From positions 1 to 64,000 of the forward strand of contig MEDY01000026.1 in NCBI GenBank assembly GCA_001724265.1: a stretch of DNA of 64,000 nt. Reading direction: 5' to 3'. The notes beneath the pieces are model-generated. The model was not told the DNA's origin. It saw only the letters and a program-made list of their open reading frames with translations, and searched no databases. Positions 12,401 through 25,600 of this stretch are shown piece after piece; position 1 is the first letter of the stretch, and every line of letters starts with the position of its first letter. The position numbers were made by a program, and so were the translations under genes. The DNA comes from Rhizaria sp. SCN 62-66. Taxonomy: Eukaryota; Rhizaria, unplaced.

Positions 12401-14448
12401 CGCGGCGGAGGCGGCAACGGCAGCGCTGTTGGACTTGTTGGCGAGCAGGAGTCGCTGCATGTGCGGCGGGACGGTGTTCGCGCCCGCAGCCGCGGCTTTA
12501 TCGCCGTCATCGTCGTCATCGTTGTTGCTGCGGGTTTCGCCGTTGCCGCCGCCGACGGCAAGACTGGCCAGCGAGGGCGGGGGTGTCGTCGGCTTGACCT
12601 TCTCCACGGCCACGGCCGAAAGTGCGCTTGGCTCGAGGTGCTTCGGCTGGAACCGCGCGTGCATCATCACCTTGACACCCAGCGCAGTCTGCGTGCGCAC
12701 GACGCTGAGGTACGTGCGCATGACCTTCTGCACGAACGCGACCTGGGTCTGGGCCGGGTAGCCGCCCTGGAAGGTGGAGGCCGACAGCGCGGCCGCGGCG
12801 GCGTGCGCGTAGTCGTCGTTGTCAGCGCCCTCATTCTGCGCGTTAGCGGCGTTTTCGTCCGCAGCCGCGCCATAAGCATCGTAGTGCTCCCGATGCTGCT
12901 GCTGCTGCTGCTGTTGCTGAAGTAGCATGTTTTGCTGCTGCCGTTGCTGCTGGGGGTCGAGCTGATCGACACTCGCGTCAGCCACAGAGATGGGCGCGGG
13001 TGCAGGAAACGACTGGGACACCGCACTGCTGCTGCTGTTGTTGTTGGCGCTATTGCTATTAGCGTTGCTGCCGCCACCGTAGAACGCGAGCGGCGGCGGG
13101 ATCGTCGTCGCGGACGCGAGCGAGAGGTCGCGGACCAGGCTCTGCGCCTCGAGCCGGCGCGCGTCGGGCATTGTGGGCGTGAACTGGTACCCGCCCAGCT
13201 GCCGCAGCGACTGGCCGCCGCCGCGCACTGCGCTCGTCGGCGCATTCGCGTTGTTAGCGCTGTTGTTGCCGCCGTTGTTGTTGCTGTTGTTGTTGTTGTT
13301 CATGTTGTTAATGTTGACTGCGGCAACGCGGGGCCCCGCCGAGTTTGACGCCGCAGACACAGCGGACACCGCGGGTGGGAACAGATGGCCGGACGAGGCG
13401 GCCGAGAAGGACGGCCTCTGCAGCGGCGAACCAGCCGACTGCGGCCCCGGCGCCTGCCGCGCGCCGAGCTGCGGCGTCATCAGCAGCGGGTCCAGGAAGA
13501 ACACGGGGTCGGTGCCGCCGCGCAGAGGACCGAAAAAAGATACTAACGAGGACTGGTCGTCGATGGCGTCCTCGTAGCCGGCGCGCATGACGCTCGCGCA
13601 CTGGCTCTGGCTCTGGCTCTGGCCCTGCGCGGGCGCGGGCGGGTGGAAGTGGGCGTGACCTTGGGCGGCGCTGGAGTGACCGTGGGCAGCGCCGGAGTGA
13701 CTGTGGGCAGCGGAAAGTCTCGCCCCCTGGTGGCTGGGGCCCTGAGGACTGTAAATCGAGCTCGATGACCGCACGCTTGTGCTGCGGGCCAGCGTCCTCC
13801 CACCGACGCCCGCGCAAGAGGTCAAGCCGTCATCGTAGGGAAGCGCCCCGCTGTTGCTCCTGCTCCTGCCTCCGCCGACCTCACCAGCTCCAGTGCTGCC
13901 ATTGCCGTGGTCAAGCGGCAGCATGTGGCTGAGCGCCGACGCCGCCGCCGGCCCGCGCGCGTTGCGCTGTGCGCACGCCTCGTCGGTGCATAGCTCGAGC
14001 CCCAGCGTGGAGGCAAGCGCAGCCGAGGCCTCGCTGCTTGTCCCGACGCCCATCGCGGCGGCCGCGGCGCTGGCGGCGGCGGCGGCGAGCGCCACCGCCA
14101 TGGGCTGCGCGGCGGCCGACGTCCCGCCCGCGCCGGCCAGTGCGGCCACGGTCCCGGGTGCGGGCGCCGACAGGGTGACCGGGGAGACGGAGGAGGACCG
14201 CAAGCGCGCGACAGAGAGCCCGTCGAGCGAGGTCTGCACGAAAGACGGCAGCGAGGACACGAACGTCTCGCAGTGCTGCAGGCTGCCGTAGCCCGTGCCG
14301 GGCGCGTGGCCCAGCGCGTGGTTATGGTTGTGGCGAGCGGTGATGTTGATCACCGTGCTCTCGTTGCTGTGCCGCGCGGTGTCGTGCGGACTTGAGAACA
14401 GCGTCGATTGCGACTGCGACAGAGACAGCGACAGCGGCGCCGAGATCA

Positions 14449-14482
<34 letters not shown>

Positions 14483-17400
14483 TTGCTGGCTGTGACCGAG
14501 ACCGAGACTGGTGGTGTTGTGGCTATGGCTGCGGCTGTGGAGCAGGTCCGGAGGGGCGTTGATGAAGGGGTCGTTGCTCGTGCCGATGTTTTTGTTGTTC
14601 ACAACCACAGTCGGGTAAGAAGACATCTCCGGGAACTGACCCTGCTGATACTGTAGCTGCTGTAGCTGCTGTTGTTGCTGGAGTTGTTGTTGATGCTGCT
14701 GTTGCTGCTGTTGAATCATGAGCAGCCGCTGCTGTTGCTGCTGCTGTTGTTGCTGCAGCAACACCATCTCGTGCTGCTGGCTCTGTTCATGCTGCCGCTG
14801 TATCAGCAGCAGCTGCTGCTGTTGCGCCTCGGCCACCGCGGCCTCGGGCGGGTACACTGTGGTGCGTTCCCAACCCGGCCCCGCCTTGGACACCGGCAGC
14901 GTGCGCGCCAAACTGCTGCCACCATCAACGCCAAGCTGGTGCTGCTGAGACTGAGGCTGAGGCTAAGGCTGAGCTTGCTGTTGCTGCTGAAGATGCGACT
15001 GCTGCATTTGATAGTTGTGCTGCATGTGCTGCTGTTGCGCGCACGCCATCGAGACGTCCTCAGACAGCGCTAGGTGCGGCGCAGACCGGCGCTCGATCAC
15101 CAGCTCCATGCGCATCGAGTTGCTGACCTCCTTGGGCGTCAGGTACACGGGCGTCGGCGCTGGCAGCGCAACGGGCGGAGTTAGGAACGCGCACGTGATC
15201 TCAACAAGCCCCGAGATGAGGCGTTGCATGCGCATCAGCATCGCCGGCGACGGCGCCGCGCCGGGCGGCAGCAGACTGGAGAAGAGGTCGTTCACGTCAA
15301 CGGCCGTCGGCGGAGCTGACTCGGCCGCCACAACGCCGTCGGGGCCCGCGAGGTCGAGCACGTTGTTGGCGTCCGCATCGTCCGCGGAGGCAGTGGCGGC
15401 GGCTGTGGCGTCCATGGCGATGTCGGAGGCCGTGCGGTGCATTGGACCGGAGGTACGCTCGGCGGCGTCCGCTGCTGACAGAGCGGCGGGAGCGCGGGAG
15501 TCGCCGTCGTCCATCGCGATCAGGGCAGTGCCGGCGCCGTTAGCGGCCGCGGAGAGCCCTGCTGAGGCGATAGCGGCGACGTCGGCGGCGCTGAGGCCGT
15601 TTTCATCGCGCGTGACCGCGTTTGAGGCAGAACCGCCGCCGTTGCGCACAGTCGCGTTAGTGATACTCTGATACCCGTGACTCGCGCTTGCGGTGCCGGC
15701 GCAGGTGAGAGGCACAAGGCGGTTGTCGCTGCTTGCGGTTCCGCGTCCCGCGGTATCTTTGCTGCCCAGGAGCGTGATCATCGCACGCTGCGCCGCGCCG
15801 CCGCCGTTGTTGACCGCAGAGCCCGCAGTCACGGCGCCGCTAGCCCCAGAGCCCGCGCCGGCACTGCGACTGCGGCTGTGGCCGGTTGGCGGGAGGCTGC
15901 CCGTGTCGATGACGATGCCGGGCACGGTCGCCGCCGCGGCCTTGGTGACCGCGGCGACGACCATGAGAGCATACGTGCGTGCGTAGGCCTCGGCCTCGGC
16001 CGCCGAGATGAGCGGCTCCGGCGGCTCTGCGGCGGCCGCGGCGGCGGCGTCCACTGCGGCGACCGCGGCCGCCGTCAGCGCCGCCGGAGAGCTCGGGTCA
16101 GCCGCTCCGGCCGCGGACGGCGACGGGGCCAGCGCGGAGGCCGCGATCGCCGCAGTGAACGCGCTGCTGCTGCTGCTGCTGTTTCTGCTGCTATTGCTGC
16201 CGCCTGAGGAGCCGGCGTCGGCGTCGTCAGGGGAGGCGTTGGCGGCGGCTGCTGCTGCTGCTGCTGCGGCGGCGGCGACAGTGCTCTTCTGGTAGCGCAC
16301 CGTCTCGTACAACACCTTGACCGCCTTGGTGCCGACCGCTGTGCCCACTGCGGTGCCAGCGGCGGCGCCAGCGGCGGCTGCGGCGACAGTGCAGGGGTTC
16401 AGCACCACGGCGCCGCCGCTGGACTGGGGCCGACTGCCGCTGGAGGGCTCCGCCTTGACGCGCGCACCGAAGCCAGCTGACGCTGAGCCTGACGCTGAGC
16501 CAGAGCCAGAGGCGGAGGCGGAGCTAGAGCCGTGTGCGGCGATGGGGGTGATGTCGGCGCTGGCGACCGTGGGCAGCGGGAGCTGCGTCAGCGCGTCACC
16601 GACACTGCTGTCGCCGCCGGAGCTCGGGCCAGAGCCCGTGCCAGAGCCAGAGCCAGTGCCAGCGCCAGAGTGACCATGAGCAAGACGACTGCGCTTTGCT
16701 TCGCGAGTCAGCACATCGGCCTCAGCGGCATCGGCCTCACCGTGACCCTCACGGTCACCGTTGCCGTTGCCGTTGGCACTGTGACCGAGAGACGAAGCGC
16801 TGGGACTCGCGGTGGAGACTGGTGACGTAATGAACGCAGCAACGGCGGCCGCGGCCGCTGACAGGGGGTTCTTGCTGTTGCCGCTGCCACTGCCACCGCC
16901 GCTGCTGTTGCTGTTGCTGGCAGCAGTCTTGCTAGCGGCGCTGACGCCAGTCGCGAGCGAGAGTGCGGCCACGCGCGGCGACGACACAGGTTCAGTTTTA
17001 ACGTGCACGCCACCAGCGCCCGCGCTGTCGTCGTCGCCCAGCGCAGTCGCATCGGCGTTCGTCTCCGCGTCGTCTGAGGCGTTGGCGCCAATGCTGGTGT
17101 TGCTCTGCGCAAGCTTCTCCTGCATTCGCAGTAAAACCTGCCTGATGACGGCAAGCGAGCGCGACTGCTCGGCCTGGTCGGAGCTCCGCAGCAGCGCCAG
17201 CAGCTCGCGCACTTGTGCGGCGGAAGGCATACCGGCGCGGGCGCATTCCTGCTCACATTTCTCGCGGTCACGCTCATCGACATTTTCACTTGCACTCGCG
17301 CTGGCGCTGGCGCTTGTGTTGTCGGCCTCAGTCTTGGAAGCAGTCTCAGTCGCACCCGCGCTCGCGCCACTGGAGCCGCTGCCACAGCTTTCATTGCCGC

Positions 17401-19147
17401 GGTCTGCGGAGATCGCGTTGGCCAGCGCGGCCACGGGCGCCCCGGGGCCCGCGCCGGCCGACGCCAGCGCCAGCGCGACGAGGAGCTCCGACATCGTGGT
17501 CGCGTTAACCAGCGCCTGCACCGCCGCCGTCGTCGCCGACAAGGGCGCGAGCAGCGTCAACGCACCGCCACCGTTTGCACCCACACTGTCGATGGTACTT
17601 GAGTCAGCGCCCGCGGAGTCCTCAGCCTTGACGTTGGCGTTGGAGTTAGCGTCAACAGAACCGGCGCTCTCGCTGGGGCCGAACAGCAGCGACGCCGCAG
17701 CGGCCGCAACCGCGGTCTCGGCGGCGTAGCGCATGGTGCTCTCGCCGCCTTCGCGCTGCATCACGCGCGCCACGATCTCGAGCTGCTCGCGCCGGGTCAG
17801 CTGCTGCAGGTGCCTCATAGCCGCCGCATTTGCCTCGGCGTCGGCGTCGGCGTCGGCGTCCGTATCGGCCTCGTCCGCGGCCGCGTCAGCGCCGTCAGCG
17901 GCGGTGTCGGCGCCGTCGGCGGAGTCCTGCTGGTTCGACTTAAGGCCGGCAATGAACGCGTATAGCCGCGAGTAAACGTCGTCGTTGCCGTCGATTCCGT
18001 CAGTGATGTCGGCGCCGTCGCTCATTTCGACCGCGTGGCCCGCGCTATCGCCGGCGGAAAGCGGCGGCTCGTCGCTTGCGATGTTGTTTAGGGCACTGTC
18101 GCGTTCGCTGCGGCCGGCCTCTGTGTCGGACGCGACCTCCCGCGCGTGCGCCTCGATCGACGCCGACGCCGACAGCAGCGCGGTGACCATCGCAGCGCAC
18201 GACATGTTGACGGCGTCGGCCGACGCGACGTCGCTCGTAGCGACGGCGCCACCGACAGACACGCCCGGGCTGTTTCTATCGCTGATACTGCTGCTGCTGC
18301 TGCTGGAGTTTCCGCTGTTTGCCGGCGAGCTAGCCGAGTACGACGCGGAGGTGCCGCCACCGTCGCGGTCACTAATGCGGTCGCGCTCGCTGCTGCGGGC
18401 ACTGGACTGCCGAGAGTTCGCGCGCGAGAGATCGGACGCGGACGCCGAATCGCTGGCGGTTCTGCTGCCAGAGGACGGAGTCCCAGCCACACTGCGCCCA
18501 CCAACTGAGCCGGCACCGTTGGAGCCAGACGTTGACTCGGAGGCCGAGACAGAGGTTGAGCTCAGGCGCGAACAACTGCCGCTGCCATTGCTGCAACTGG
18601 CGCTGACGCTGACGGCGCGCGAGTTAAGCGCCGTCGCCGTCGCAGCGGTCGCAGTGTTGGCGGCGAACGTGGTGGCGCCTGAGTTCGGCCCCGACCCCGG
18701 CCGCGAGACCGTCCCAGTGCTCGCAAGAGCGCCGACGCCAGTGCTCGTGCCGAGAGCGGGGCCCGTGACGGCGCTGCTGCTCCTGATGGCGCCGAGCGTG
18801 ATGGCGGGGCCGGAACGCGTGACCCCCGTGGCGGTGCGCGCGACGGCTGACGCCGCGGCGTGCACCGACGCCGACACCGCGGGCCCCAGCGCGGACATGA
18901 ACGCCGTGACGTAGGCGCCGGGCGCGCCGCCCTCGGTCATGCCGGCGTTCAGACCGGCGGTCACGGCGTTGTTGACGCCGCTACTCGCGGAGCCCGAGCG
19001 GGAACCCGGGCCGGAGCCGGTGCCGGAACCCGCGAGGGAACCCGTGACGGAACCGGTGAGTGCGAGAGAGCCGGCGCTATTGGGGGTGGTGACAGAGCTC
19101 GACCGCGCGCTATTGAGCCCACTGTTGGGGCCACTGCTGCTGTGGCG

Positions 19148-19195
<48 letters not shown>

Positions 19196-22100
19196 GACGA
19201 GTTGGAGATACACGAGTTGGTGGGATTGGTACTGAGCTGTGCGCACGGCGGGGGTCGGCGGCTTCATAAAGCCTCCAGAGCCGATTGCCCCAGCGCCAGA
19301 GCACGAGCCAGATGACCCCGGTGAGGAGGCGGCCCCAGCCCCCTGCGCCGCGTCGCCGACGATGATGCTCGCGGCCGTGGCGGCCGACATCGCCGCCACG
19401 GCCTCGCTGGCGGGCGCGAGCTTGCGCTGCTGCTGCTGGGACAGCTGGAACGCGCGGGATAACAAGTCAGCGCGAGCAGATCTGCTGCCGCCGCCGCCTT
19501 GCTGCTGCTGCTGCTGCTGTTGCTGCTGCTGGTGCGCGTGCGCCGCCGCGGCGGCTGCGGCGGCAGCGGCGGCGGCGGCGGCGGTGACGGCGATTGTGCT
19601 CGTGCCGAGACCCTCGCTCTTGACGCTGGAAACAACGCTAGCGCCGCCGCTGTTGCCTGCACTTGAGTAGCCACTGCCGCTGCCGTTGCTACTCGTGCTG
19701 TGGAGCAGGGTCGTCGTGGAGCTGGTCGACCCGGGGGCCGAGCGCGGGGGCGGCGACTGTGACCTCCCGCCGAGTGACTGCGAGCTCGCGCTGAGTGACT
19801 GTGAGCTCGACAGGGACAGGCGCGACTGGTGACCGTGGGCAGCTGCCGAGTGACCGTGAGCAGCGGAGTAAAGCGGCTGTTTCGCGTTGCCCGTGTACGG
19901 AGAGAGGCCGACCACACTCGGCGACTTCCCCTGCTGCTGCTGCTGTTGCTGCTGCTGGAGAGAGCCCGCGAGCGGCGAAGAAGGTGATGGCGATTGCGCG
20001 CGCCCCATCAGACACCCGCCGCGCTGCAATGCATTCACACCACCGCCACCGCCGCAGCTGCTGAGGCCGGGGCCAGCGCCGGCGCCGGCGGCAGAGGTTG
20101 GGTGGTGGCCGGCGGAGACTGCGGCGGCGACGATACTGGCCGAGGTTGAGGCCGCGGTTAGCGTGCGGAGCACCTGGGTCAGCGGTTCGCGAAAAATCGA
20201 TAAAGAGAAACAACAGCAGAAAAGATGAGAGAATATTGAATTGATGCGATTATAAGAGCGATACAGGTAAGAGTTGAGCGTCAAAGCAAGATACAGTTTA
20301 GAATAGGCATCCATATGAAAAACTGTGCGCTTTGTTGCGTTATAGCGATGCAAAAGTGCGTACCTGTGCTTGGAAAGGAGTCTGTGCCCCCAGCCCCGCG
20401 ACACCGGAACTGGGTCCGAGTCCGAGGCTGCTGTTATTGCTGATGTTGCTGATACTGTTGATGCTGTGCGCGTTGGCTGCGTGCAGCAGCGGCGTCGACA
20501 GCGCCTGCGACTGAGACTGAGGGAGCGACGACGGGTGCTGGTAGTAGGCCGACGCCGACAGCGACGACGGCAGCTGCGCCTGCACCTGCGCCTGCAGAGT
20601 GGTGGCGCCACCGATCGCGCTGACGGCCGCGTTGCCGCTGCTGCTCCCTGCGGACGCGGGGGCAAACGAGGGCGATAGCGCGCTCGCACCAGAACCAGCA
20701 GCAGCAGCGGCGGCGACGGCGGCGGCGGCGGCGGCGTTAGAGCCGACCGTGGTGTTGCTGTACTGGCCGACCGCGTTGCCGTACTGGCCCGATACGATGT
20801 TGGCGATGGTGTTGTACTGCGAGTACTGCTGCAGCCGCGGTAGCGAGGCCGGGGTGGCCGGCAGCGAGGACCGCGAGTTGGGCGCCGACGCCTCCTGCGG
20901 TACCCCTTGCGGACCCCCATGCGTTCCGCTATGTGTTCCCCCATGTGTTCCGGCGTGCTGGTTCTGGGTGTAGTGGTTCTGCAGGGCGAGCGCCATCGTC
21001 GTGTTGTGAAGCGTTTTGTGGCGGTGCATCGCAGACATGAGCGAGGACACGTGCTCGTCGACGCTGGCGGTCACGGACGACGATGATGACATTTCGCTAA
21101 TTCCAGAGCCGGCGCTGGGGCCGAGAGCGCCGGCCGCAACGGAGCCGTTCCCACTCGCCCCGGCCAGACCGGCCATTGGGGTGACGCCAGGTGCTGCCGC
21201 GGCTGAGGGGGAGTTGCCCCGCGGCAGCAGCTGACTGTGGGCAGCAGAGTGACCGTGAGCATGATTGTGAGCATGACTGTGGGCGAGGGCGTGACTATGC
21301 GCAGCGGCCGCGATGGCTGTGGCGCGGTGGCGGCCGCCGGCGGCTGTACCGAGAGCGTAGTTGTTGCCGGCCGCGGCGTTGGCGGTGGCGATCACGGCCG
21401 CTGCTACACTGTTCACGCCCGGGAAGTTTGAACCAGAGCCAGAGCCAGAGCCGGCGACTGTATTAGCCGCGCCGGCACCGGGGCCTGAGATGAGGACAAC
21501 ACTGGGGGCAGGCGCGGCGGCGCCAGGGCCGCCAGCGGACTTGAGCGATGCGTGGCCGTTACCGTTGATATTGCCATTGAGACCCGGGCCTGAGCCTGGG
21601 CCCGAGGAGACCGGGGTGCGCACAGCGACGCCGCGCACGGCCGTGGTCATCACCGTGTTGTTGACGGTGGCCCCGGCGGCCGAAGCACGGGCGGCGGCGG
21701 CGGAGGGCGCGCGCGCGGCGACTGCGGCGGCCGCGGCGGCCGTGGCGTTGACCGTATTGTGGTAAAGTAGGAGAGCAGCGTTGGCGTTGGCCTGCGACAG
21801 CGACTGCTGCGAGCCCGGAAGGTGGCCGCCGTAGCCTGCCGCGCCGGAGTGCGCGAGTTGGTGCGCTGGGACACGCCACAGGAAGCGAGCGGCGAGTGGG
21901 CGAGAGAGCCGGAGAGGGAGAGAAATAGAGACAAGCACGTGAGGAGGGGGGCGTAAGGCGTGGCAGAGCTCGGTGATATATGATCAAGTCGGTTCAAGCC
22001 TTGCGAGAAAACATAAGAAGAGCACGGAAAAATATAAAACAAGAACTACGCTAGGCACAGATGTGGCCGCTAAACGGTGAGTGTACGAACCTGCGGCGAG

Positions 22101-22391
22101 CCCGTTAGAGTTGGGCGAAGAGGCGTCGTACGCGTAGGCCTGGCCAGTGTAGGAAAGTTGCGGGAGCGCTCCGTGAGCTCCACCTTCTGCTTCCAGCGCC
22201 TTTTGCTGCAGCAACGCCTGGTGGCGAGCTTCCGACGCCGGGCCGCGCTTGCGGCCGCGTGGACGCGGGTTATAGTCGATGCATTCGTCCTGTTTACCGG
22301 CTTGAATGCAACGCAAACACGGACGATTGGTGTCGCATTTAAGCTTAGCGTTGCGGCAGTTCGTGCACGCCTTGGACACGGGACGGTCCAT
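9479..22391 (-). CDS. giant Zn2Cys6 (fungal-type) transcription factor with C-terminal PAS-like domain
   Basis: Four exons (22391-22091, 21865-20364, 20173-10604, 10474-9479) keep one frame and give about 4,122 residues. Residues 9-37 form a canonical binuclear zinc cluster (C-x2-C-x6-C-x5-C-x2-C-x8-C) followed by a basic RPRGRKRG stretch, the expected DNA-binding arrangement. A PAS-like fold spans roughly 3725-3840 (GCPFYANHKLAEMLGYS, then an Asn-Gly-Ala-Asn-Asn turn) and is split by intron 3. N-terminal Zn2Cys6 plus C-terminal PAS is the layout of fungal ERT1/AcuK gluconeogenesis regulators, but relatedness is not shown. The 3,500 residues between are Gln, Ala, Ser and Gly runs with one better-conserved-looking helix near 3075. 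Donors are GTTCGT, GTACGC and GTACGT. An in-frame TAG at residue 2338 is read as Gln. The first acceptor (21866) is the least certain junction. Stop is TAA. Confidence 0.85.
14449..14489. repeat. (CTG)n tract encoding poly-Gln on the minus strand
   Basis: Nearly pure CAG repeats in the minus-strand frame of the Zn2Cys6 gene, ending with two CAA interruptions. Confidence 0.9.
14963..14965 (-). other. in-frame TAG in a Pro-Gln repeat (residue 2338 of the Zn2Cys6 gene)
   Basis: The minus strand reads Ala-Gln-Pro-TAG-Pro-Gln-Pro-Gln-Ser-Gln-Gln-His without a frame change, so TAG takes the place of Gln in a Pro-Gln alternation. The frame is open for about 1,700 codons upstream and 1,450 downstream, and both sides are needed to link the zinc cluster to the PAS segment. 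Confidence 0.9.
19146..19194. repeat. (CTG)n tract encoding poly-Gln on the minus strand
   Basis: About sixteen CAG/CAA codons in the Zn2Cys6 gene, mostly pure CAG; a likely length-variable site. Confidence 0.9.
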
Positions 22392-22669
22392 AAACACAAA
22401 GATTAACGAGTTAAATTCCGGCCTGCAACGTAAATATACCGAGTATGCTCCGGTAGACAGAGATATCGACATGAAAACAACCTCGCCACGAACCCCAAAC
22501 CCCGTTCGTGGTCGATCGGAGCCAGTCGCTTAACAGCGGTTCGCAAAAAATCAGAGCGACCATCATCGCTAAGACTTGTCACACTGTGCTGTGACTTATA
22601 ACTTCCGTCAATAGCGACCTCGTCTCATATTCAAAATTACATTGCATTTGTCTTCTATATACTCTTCAG
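22392..22669. promoter_or_regulatory. short divergent intergenic region (candidate bidirectional promoter)
   Basis: Only 278 nt separate the start codons of the minus-strand Zn2Cys6 gene and the plus-strand gene at 22670. On the plus side CTATATACTCTTCA ends two bases before the ATG. Promoter function is inferred from the head-to-head arrangement. Confidence 0.45.
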
Positions 22670-25600
22670 ATGCTTCGACTGCCGCATGCTGTGCGGCGCA
22701 TGTCGTCGATTCATCTCGCCACTCCGGCCCGACTCCTCACAAACAGCAGTACCACAAGCAAGGCGCCCACCTCCAGCCCAGTTGCTGCAACTGGAGCTAC
22801 CCCAGCGTCCGTTGCACCATCCTTCACGTTTCCATGCCGGCTGAACTCAATCTCCGACCTCGGCGTGCTCGGCCTGCGCCACATGCTCTCGCTCACCGCC
22901 ACGGCCTCCGCCCTGCCACTGCTGCCAACTGCAGCCGACGCCGCCGCTGCGAGCGCTCTCGCGCGCTCGCTGTCCCTGCCGCTGCACCTCGCGCCCGCCA
23001 CGCGCGCCGCCGCGCCGCTGCGCCCGCTCGCGCCGCTGTCTGGCGTCACCGCGCTGCTGCTGCTCCCGCCCCGGAGCTCGTTGCCGCTGGCCCGCGCCTC
23101 GCTGCCAGTCAAGGCCTTGGAGAGGGCGGGAGCGGCTGTGGCGCTCTGCTCGGTGCCCGCGCTTGCGGCCGCGGCGGGCGCCAGGGAGGCCGAGACCGTG
23201 GCGCTGCTGCAGACGCTGCGCAACACCGTTACGTACAACACCTCATCAACCTCAACCGCTGCTGCTGCTGCGAGTGCGACTGCAACTGCGGCTGCGGCCG
23301 CGGCTATCCCGGCTTCGTTTATCACTCGCGTCGGGGACGGGGACGCCGCTGCTGCCGTGGAGCTGAGCGAGCGTGTGTTTCCTCTGTCCCCTGCCGCTGC
23401 CACTGCTCCGGGCAGCGCCTTCGGTCCCCCGCTGCCCCCCCAGCCACACCCTCAGTCAACTACACAGTCTCAGTCCCACTCCGCTTCCAGTGCGGCTGCT
23501 GAGTCGAGCTCGAGTCCGGACTCTAGCGACGAGTACGTGTGCGTTCCGCGCCCCCAGTTTCCTGCGCAGTGGCTCCGTCACAGCGACGCCAACACAGCCC
23601 TCGCAGACGCCGGTCTAAGTACCCAAGGCTCCGATCTACGTACTCCCGAAGACTGGCTCGCGGCGTTCGCGGCCGCTTCGGCCGCCGCGTCCCCCCGAGT
23701 GACTCAGCTGGCCCTCGCAGCGTACTACGTTTGCGCGTGGCTTCCGCAGTCGCCGGCAAACAGCGGGAACACCAGCAGCAGCTCTCGCAGCCAACTCGAC
23801 GCACTCGAAAGCGCAGTTGCCACAGTGACCGCTGCGAATAACGAGTTGAGCGTGTCGGACGCGCTGGCGGCCGCCTCTGCCGCATTGCTTGCCGGCCTGC
23901 CCTCGGCCGCCGCGGGCGCGACGAACGACCCAATCGCGGGCACCGCCGCCAACGCCGTCGCCGCGACCCTCGGCCCGTCCGCCGCGTCCGCGGTCCGCCT
24001 GCGCACGCTCATGCTGCCCGGCAAGGCCACGCTGACGCCGCCCAAGTTCCTCGCCTCGGGCGACGGTGCCGCGCTCTCGGCGGGCGCGATTCGGGAGCTG
24101 ACAGTCGGCAGCACGGGCTCGGAGGCCGGTGCGCTCGCGCTGCTTCAGCTGCGGCGCCCCGCCGTGACTGTAACCGTCGAGGGGCCCGTCTCAGCCGCCG
24201 CGGTCGCCTCAGGAGCCCCTGCGCCCGCGGCGGGCTCGGCGGCCGCGCACGCGCTCGCGGCCGGCGTCGTTGGCGGCTGCGAATGGGTGACCGCGGTCGC
24301 GGCCGTCACGGACGCACTGGCGGGTGTGGCCGCGCCGCCGCCCGCGACGCTTGAGTCCGCCGCGGGCGCGCAGGCTCAGGGGGCTTCCAAGGGGGGCAAC
24401 TTGCTGAGCAACATCTCTGGCATCACGTATACTCCTGCCCCTTCTGACGTGGCGAACAGTGGCGATGACGCCAAGAACGCTCGCGCGAGCGATGCGGCGG
24501 CCGATCTATCCAGCGCGAGCAATACCAAGACCCTCTCGCCGCACGACGTCTACGTGCTCACGCAGGCGATCGTGCGTGCGCTGCCTTCGTTCCGGTCGGC
24601 TGCGCTTGCGCCGGCGCTGCTGCGCGCGCGCGCCGCGGTGACCGCGGCGCAGGCCGAGGCTATGTCGCAGCCCAAGGCCAGCAGGGCTAAGAAGACTGTG
24701 GTCGCCGCTGCATTGAAGACTAAGAAGCTCGGCCCGGGTTCTTTGGCGGACCTTGCTGTTGGCCATGCCGGCGCCAGCGCCGGTGCTGATGTCATGCGCT
24801 TGAAGCGGCCGCTTTGGCAGTGGTACGTTGCCGCCAACGGCGCGCCTGTCTCTCCGCCGGGTCTGTTCACGCACGTGAACAGCTCAGAGAGTGACTGCGG
24901 CGGGCAAAGCGCAGTGTACGCGCACCCATCCACAGCTACAAGCCCGCTTCTCTCCGCAGTCACGCACTACAGCTCTGAGAGCGCTGCTAACGGCACGTCT
25001 GCGGGTGCTGCGACGGTGGGTGACACGAGCGACAACACCGTCGGCGTCGCCGCGTTCCCCTTGGCTTCGCCTTTTTCGTCGCCCGTTGCTGTCCTCGGCC
25101 TGCTCTCAGCATGCGAGCGCGTCTCCGAGTCCCAGGAGCAACAACAACATCAGAAACAGCAGCAGCAACAACAACAAGCTCAGCAGGGCAAGAAGGCTTC
25201 TGCGCCCGAGCCCTCCCAGCCCCGCAGTATGATGCTCTCTCTGGCGTCCAAGATCGGCGTCGTCGCCGCGCGCCCCTCGGCGCTGCTGCTCGACCTGATC
25301 CGCGCGGCGCGCATGCTCGGCTGCAACCTCTCCTACGCGCTGCCGCGCCGCGGTGGGGCCTGGGGCGCGCGCATCGACGCCGCTGTCGCCTCCACGCCCG
25401 CGCTCGCGGATTATAAGCACGCTGACAAACAGACCACCACCGCTGCAGCGTCATCGCAGTCACAGTCCCCGCTGCTGCGGCAGCCGACTGTGATTCAGTC
25501 CCCGGAAGACATGCAACGCGCCGCTGACGCGCTGCAAAAGACGCGCGAGAACGATGAGCGCGCCGCCGCCGCCGCCGCTGCTGCCGCCAACGCGCGCGCT

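Noticed and set aside
16812-18914. Plus-strand ORFs opposite the Zn2Cys6 gene
   Set aside because: They are Ala/Ser/Pro-rich complements of low-complexity coding sequence, with no start context or domain.
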